Assembly: GCA_937884735.1 (NCBI GenBank)
Contig: CAKZYI010000909.1
Span: forward strand, 1-8,322
From: an uncultured Pleurocapsa sp.
Lineage (GTDB): Bacteria > Cyanobacteriota > Cyanobacteriia > Cyanobacteriales > Xenococcaceae
Length of the DNA: 8,322 nucleotides
Reading direction: 5' to 3'
The notes below the pieces were generated by a model. It made no database searches, was not told the DNA's origin, and saw only the letters and a program-made list of their open reading frames with translations. A program made the position numbers and the translations under genes. Every line of letters starts with the position of its first letter. Positions within the stretch are counted from its first letter, which is position 1. Shown here piece after piece: positions 6,348 to 8,322 of this stretch.

Positions 6348-6388
6348 GATTTTGCTAATCACAATCTAATTCTTCATTATAAAAATTG

Positions 6389-6398
6389 CCTACAAAAT
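6389..6398 (+). repeat. Shared element CCTACAAAAT, copy 3
   Basis: Third exact copy, preceded by TTG as in copy 1 (TTG-A-CC), 46 nt before the ATG at 6445. TTGCCT here could serve as a -35 box, but the -10 at normal spacing is poor. Confidence 0.45.
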
Positions 6399-6404
6399 CA
6401 TATG

Positions 6405-6433
6405 TTGTATGTAGTTCTATAGAACTATATAGG
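6405..6433 (+). promoter_or_regulatory. Candidate promoter with a palindromic operator in its spacer
   Basis: TTGTAT (6405-6410) and TATAGG (6428-6433) are 17 nt apart, and the 16-bp perfect palindrome TAGTTCTATAGAACTA (6412-6427) fills almost exactly the gap between them. A repressor bound there would block RNA polymerase. The transcript would have a very short leader before the ATG at 6445, which counts against this exact placement. Confidence 0.35.
6412..6427. repeat. 16-bp perfect palindrome TAGTTCTATAGAACTA
   Basis: The sequence equals its own reverse complement over 16 bases and lies 17 nt before the first start codon of a rightward three-gene cluster that encodes an RHH protein. This is the expected place for an autoregulatory operator. 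Confidence 0.58.
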
Positions 6434-6444
6434 TAAAACGAAAA

Positions 6445-6570
6445 ATGAATATATGGTTAAACAAAATATTATCCACAATAGAAAATAATCCTAAATTAAG
6501 TAACTCTACTAAAGAAGAGTTCAAAAGATTCCTAATTTACAATTTCAAATCAATACAAGATGACGAGTAA
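6445..6570 (+). CDS. 41-aa protein of unknown function, first of an overlapping cluster
   Basis: A 41-codon gene beginning MNIWLNKILSTIENN and ending at TAA (6568-6570). The product looks like two short amphipathic helices (residues 1-15 and 22-36, KEEFKRFLIYNFKSI) with an acidic end. I know no family. The case for coding is its position: its last 11 bases overlap the start of the next gene, which in turn overlaps the third by four bases, a pattern typical of translationally coupled genes. An AGG lies 11 nt before the ATG, after a perfect palindrome. A consensus DnaA box falls inside the gene at 6469-6477. It may alternatively be a leader peptide that couples translation of the RHH gene. Confidence 0.55.
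   Translation: MNIWLNKILSTIENNPKLSNSTKEEFKRFLIYNFKSIQDDE
6469..6477 (+). promoter_or_regulatory. Consensus DnaA box
   Basis: TTATCCACA is an exact match to the classic bacterial DnaA box. It stands alone and within a small gene, so a chance occurrence is possible, but it adjoins the repeat-rich region at 6121-6444 that could act as an origin. Confidence 0.35.
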
Positions 6571-6727
6571 ATATAAAACTAAAAAGCAGTGTATGGAACA
6601 AGTGGTTTCATATTTATCTACTGAAGATAAAAACAGACTTCGTAATTATTGTCATAGGGAGGGATTAACTATGACGGGTCTTATACGAAGAGAACTATTA
6701 CAATTAATTACTAATGAAAATAAATGA
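6560..6727 (+). CDS. Small ribbon-helix-helix-like DNA-binding protein, 55 aa
   Basis: A 55-residue basic protein beginning MTSKYKTKKQCMEQ. A beta-strand (VVSYLS, residues 15-20) is followed by helix 1 (about 21-34, TEDKNRLRNYCHRE), a turn with Gly35, and helix 2 (about 37-51, TMTGLIRRELLQLIT). This is the CopG-like ribbon-helix-helix order, seen in plasmid copy-control and partition proteins and in antitoxins. It overlaps the upstream 41-aa gene by 11 nt and the downstream 125-aa gene by four (ATGA), so the three are probably translated as a coupled unit; its own Shine-Dalgarno site is weak. The perfect palindrome at 6412-6427 is a natural candidate for its operator. If the cluster is a partition or copy-control module, a partner ATPase is missing from the window. 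The fold is assigned by pattern only. Confidence 0.7.
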   Translation: MTSKYKTKKQCMEQVVSYLSTEDKNRLRNYCHREGLTMTGLIRRELLQLITNENK

Positions 6728-7101
6728 ATAATAACTATCAACATCCTGGGATGAAAAATGAAGGTTCTTCTGTTCCTTATGCAAATACATTAGAAGCTTT
6801 CCAAGAGTTAAATGCTTATGAATTAGAAAATTCAAGACCTGCTGTAGAAAGTCTGCCAGCTACTCCTAATCACAATCTCAATCATTTGTCTCCTGATTTT
6901 CTAGAGTTTTCTTACAATCAGGAAACGCAGATACAACAAGAACAATACAACCGACAAGAACGCCCTATCTCTTCTACTTATACTAAGTTGTGTGACCTAA
7001 GAGATAAGCTTAGTTATCAACAGGTAACTTTAAAGTCGCAACTAAAACAGGTTGGGGAGCAACTTAAACAAGTTAATCAACAGTTAGGTAAGTATTCTTA
7101 G
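6724..7101 (+). CDS. Coiled-coil protein of unknown function, 125 aa
   Basis: The 125-residue protein begins MNNNYQHPGMKNEG. Residues 1-85 are polar, rich in Asn, Gln, Glu and Pro, and probably disordered. Residues about 89-121 form a coiled coil with a clean heptad pattern (L103, L107, V110, L114, V117, L121) rich in Gln and Lys. There is no signal peptide or membrane segment. Its start codon overlaps the stop of the RHH gene (ATGA), so it is likely translated by coupling to it and may work with it, for example as an oligomerising partner. It is followed by a GC-rich hairpin (7106-7128) and the convergent integrase gene. I recognise no family; the coupling and the ordered C-terminal repeat make coding status quite secure. 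Confidence 0.75.
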   Translation: MNNNYQHPGMKNEGSSVPYANTLEAFQELNAYELENSRPAVESLPATPNHNLNHLSPDFLEFSYNQETQIQQEQYNRQERPISSTYTKLCDLRDKLSYQQVTLKSQLKQVGEQLKQVNQQLGKYS

Positions 7102-7105
7102 GCTG

Positions 7106-7128
7106 TAGAGGGGTATAATTCCCCTCTA
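7106..7128. terminator. Hairpin between convergent genes, probable shared terminator
   Basis: TAGAGGGG (7106-7113) and CCCCTCTA (7121-7128) form a perfect 8-bp stem with a 7-nt loop, in the 35-nt gap between the stop codons of the 125-aa gene and the integrase gene. No long U-tract follows on either strand, so it is weaker than a canonical terminator, but its position fits a bidirectional one. Confidence 0.6.
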
Positions 7129-7136
7129 ATGATTAA

Positions 7137-8312
7137 TTAAAGCTCTGGTAGGTTAAAGTCTTGCTTGGCTGCCAAGTAGTGCTTGATGATAGTAGCTACG
7201 GAATTACCCGATAGAGTGGCAACGGTTTTGATATCTACTCCATCTCTTACCAGCCTAGTAATGAATGAATGTCTTAAGGCATAAGGCTTAAGATACTTTT
7301 CTACCTTTTCATCTTCAACTAAACCCTTCAAAACAACACGCCAATTGTCATCCCTGAAATTAGCATGATTTAGATAGCCTCCCTCAATACTGGAAAGTAA
7401 AAGGTTATTTGAGTTTTGCCTTTGAGGAATAGACTTGAGTACATCTTTGAGTTGTTTATTGCATGGGAAAAGTCGAATCTCTTTTGTTTTGGTGTGAGGT
7501 AATAGTATCCCTTTACTATAAGCTTTAGAGAATTTGATATAAGTTTTACCACCCTTACGTTTAATGTCATCAAACTTTAAAGCTACAATCTCTTCTGGTC
7601 TCGCTCCAGTCAAAGCCAACAACTCTACGTAGTGAGCATAGAAGGAATGCTTATAGTGAGATGATTTAGGGTTATATTCATCTGAGTAGAAGGCAGCAAT
7701 AATAGCTTTAACTTCTTTTGGTTCAAAGCATTCTATAGGCTTCTTCTGCGGTTTGGGGATATTAATACTCTTAAATGGATTAGCAGTAATAAGACCCGCA
7801 CTGACCGCAGCATTAACCGCAGGATTTATGCAAGAACGAAACAATGTAGCAATGGTCGAGACAGCGTATTTACCCTGCAAATAAGAAACAAATTCTTGAG
7901 CTTTGTTTAACTCTAATAGTTGTTTATCAGCCTGTGATAAATATCTATCGCAATCTTTCCATAAATGGTTTTGAGTGGTCTGAGCAATTCTATCTTTGTT
8001 TAAATCTTTATAGCGTTCCCAAAGTTGAACCAGAGTATAGGTCTTGGTCTTTTTCTCTTGAGCTATTTCTAAGGCTTTGGCATGAGTCGGAGAATATCTA
8101 GCATAGCTTTCATCGAAGTCACCCAAATCAATATCCCTATTGATAAGTTGTGCTGCTTTTAAAGCTAATGCCCAACCTTCATCTGAGACTTGGGCTATTT
8201 TTAATTGATGTCTTTTACCTTTGGGATAGGTGAATCTGAGACGGTATCTATCACCATTAATATCTAAGGTTACTTTGCCTATTTTGGCTCTTTCTTTACC
8301 TTTTGAGTACAT
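7137..8312 (-). CDS. Tyrosine recombinase / phage-type integrase, 391 aa
   Basis: This is a site-specific tyrosine recombinase, which breaks and rejoins DNA at att or resolution sites through a 3'-phosphotyrosine. An N-terminal arm-binding domain (residues about 10-65, with DRYRLRF and DIDLGDFD) resembles that of cyanobacterial integrases. A SAM-like core-binding helical domain follows (about 90-180), then the catalytic domain (about 195-390). Visible catalytic residues are R238 (TGARPEE), a lysine at 275 or 277 (HTKTKEIR), Y344-A-L-R347-H348, N370 where His or Trp is usual, and the nucleophile Y379 (KHYL). Tyr in place of the first box II His, and Asn at 370, are departures from the consensus but are tolerated positions in this family. 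The ATG at 8310-8312 is preceded by AGGA at a short distance. The frame stays open to the window edge, so an earlier start cannot be ruled out. It is convergent with the 6445-7101 cluster. Confidence 0.93.
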   Translation of the reverse strand: MYSKGKERAKIGKVTLDINGDRYRLRFTYPKGKRHQLKIAQVSDEGWALALKAAQLINRDIDLGDFDESYARYSPTHAKALEIAQEKKTKTYTLVQLWERYKDLNKDRIAQTTQNHLWKDCDRYLSQADKQLLELNKAQEFVSYLQGKYAVSTIATLFRSCINPAVNAAVSAGLITANPFKSINIPKPQKKPIECFEPKEVKAIIAAFYSDEYNPKSSHYKHSFYAHYVELLALTGARPEEIVALKFDDIKRKGGKTYIKFSKAYSKGILLPHTKTKEIRLFPCNKQLKDVLKSIPQRQNSNNLLLSSIEGGYLNHANFRDDNWRVVLKGLVEDEKVEKYLKPYALRHSFITRLVRDGVDIKTVATLSGNSVATIIKHYLAAKQDFNLPEL

Positions 8313-8322
8313 TAGTCCTATT

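Larger units (their letters stand above)
6121..6444. other. Divergent control region, possible replication or partition site
   Basis: This AT-rich stretch separates leftward and rightward gene blocks and has no convincing gene. It holds a consensus -35 for the leftward gene, a pair of 18-nt imperfect direct repeats, a 19-bp dyad (6257-6275), two copies of CCTACAAAAT, and a 16-bp perfect palindrome (6412-6427). A consensus DnaA box follows at 6469-6477. Such a density of dyads and repeats fits operators, a partition site or an origin; which one cannot be told from sequence alone. Confidence 0.5.

Noticed and set aside
6157..6369. A 70-codon rightward open frame
   Set aside because: It has no ATG at the start, no ribosome binding site and no domain pattern, and it runs through the dyad and direct repeats of the control region.
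7370..7573. A 67-codon frame inside the integrase gene
   Set aside because: It is an out-of-frame shadow of the catalytic domain coding sequence.

Overview
The window looks like part of a cyanobacterial plasmid or a plasmid-like integrated element. This is an inference. It rests on the AT-rich DNA, many short genes of unknown function, three small ribbon-helix-helix (RHH) DNA-binding proteins, and a tyrosine recombinase of the type common in cyanobacteria. There are no rRNA or tRNA genes, no CRISPR array and no recognisable insertion sequence.

Layout. 1-593 (-) is a gene cut by the left edge, with no recognised family. 693-878 (-) and 1058-1231 (-) are two short RHH regulators. 1435-1770 (+) and 1777-2004 (-) are convergent unknown genes 6 nt apart. 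2005-2325 is non-coding. 2326-5682 (-) is the main gene: an 1118-residue protein with the signatures of both catalytic double-psi beta-barrels of multisubunit-type RNA polymerases in one chain. A beta-like lysine motif and trailing V-D/L-N block lie near residues 390-437, and a beta'-like R-x-P plus D-x-D-G-D block near 790-840. It is therefore a candidate single-chain two-barrel polymerase, comparable in plan to phage YonO and eukaryotic QDE-1/RdRP enzymes. A clear intrinsic terminator sits 38 nt upstream of its start codon. 5881-6120 (-) is a small acidic unknown gene behind a consensus -35 box.

6121-6444 is a gene-poor control region with a 19-bp dyad, a 16-bp perfect palindrome, two imperfect direct repeats and, just beyond it, a consensus DnaA box. 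It separates the leftward genes from a rightward cluster of three overlapping genes at 6445-7101: 41 aa, a 55-aa RHH protein, and a 125-aa coiled-coil protein. The first two are too short to be found by a 60-aa cutoff. A GC-rich hairpin separates this cluster from the convergent integrase gene at 7137-8312 (-), whose start may lie beyond the right edge.

How the parts may work together (inference): the RHH proteins probably repress their own and neighbouring promoters through the palindromes. The integrase would serve integration or resolution of the element. The two-barrel polymerase could transcribe element genes or make primers for its replication. A 10-bp element, CCTACAAAAT, occurs three times, always on the + strand in gene-poor DNA before + strand genes, and is worth testing as a shared control site.
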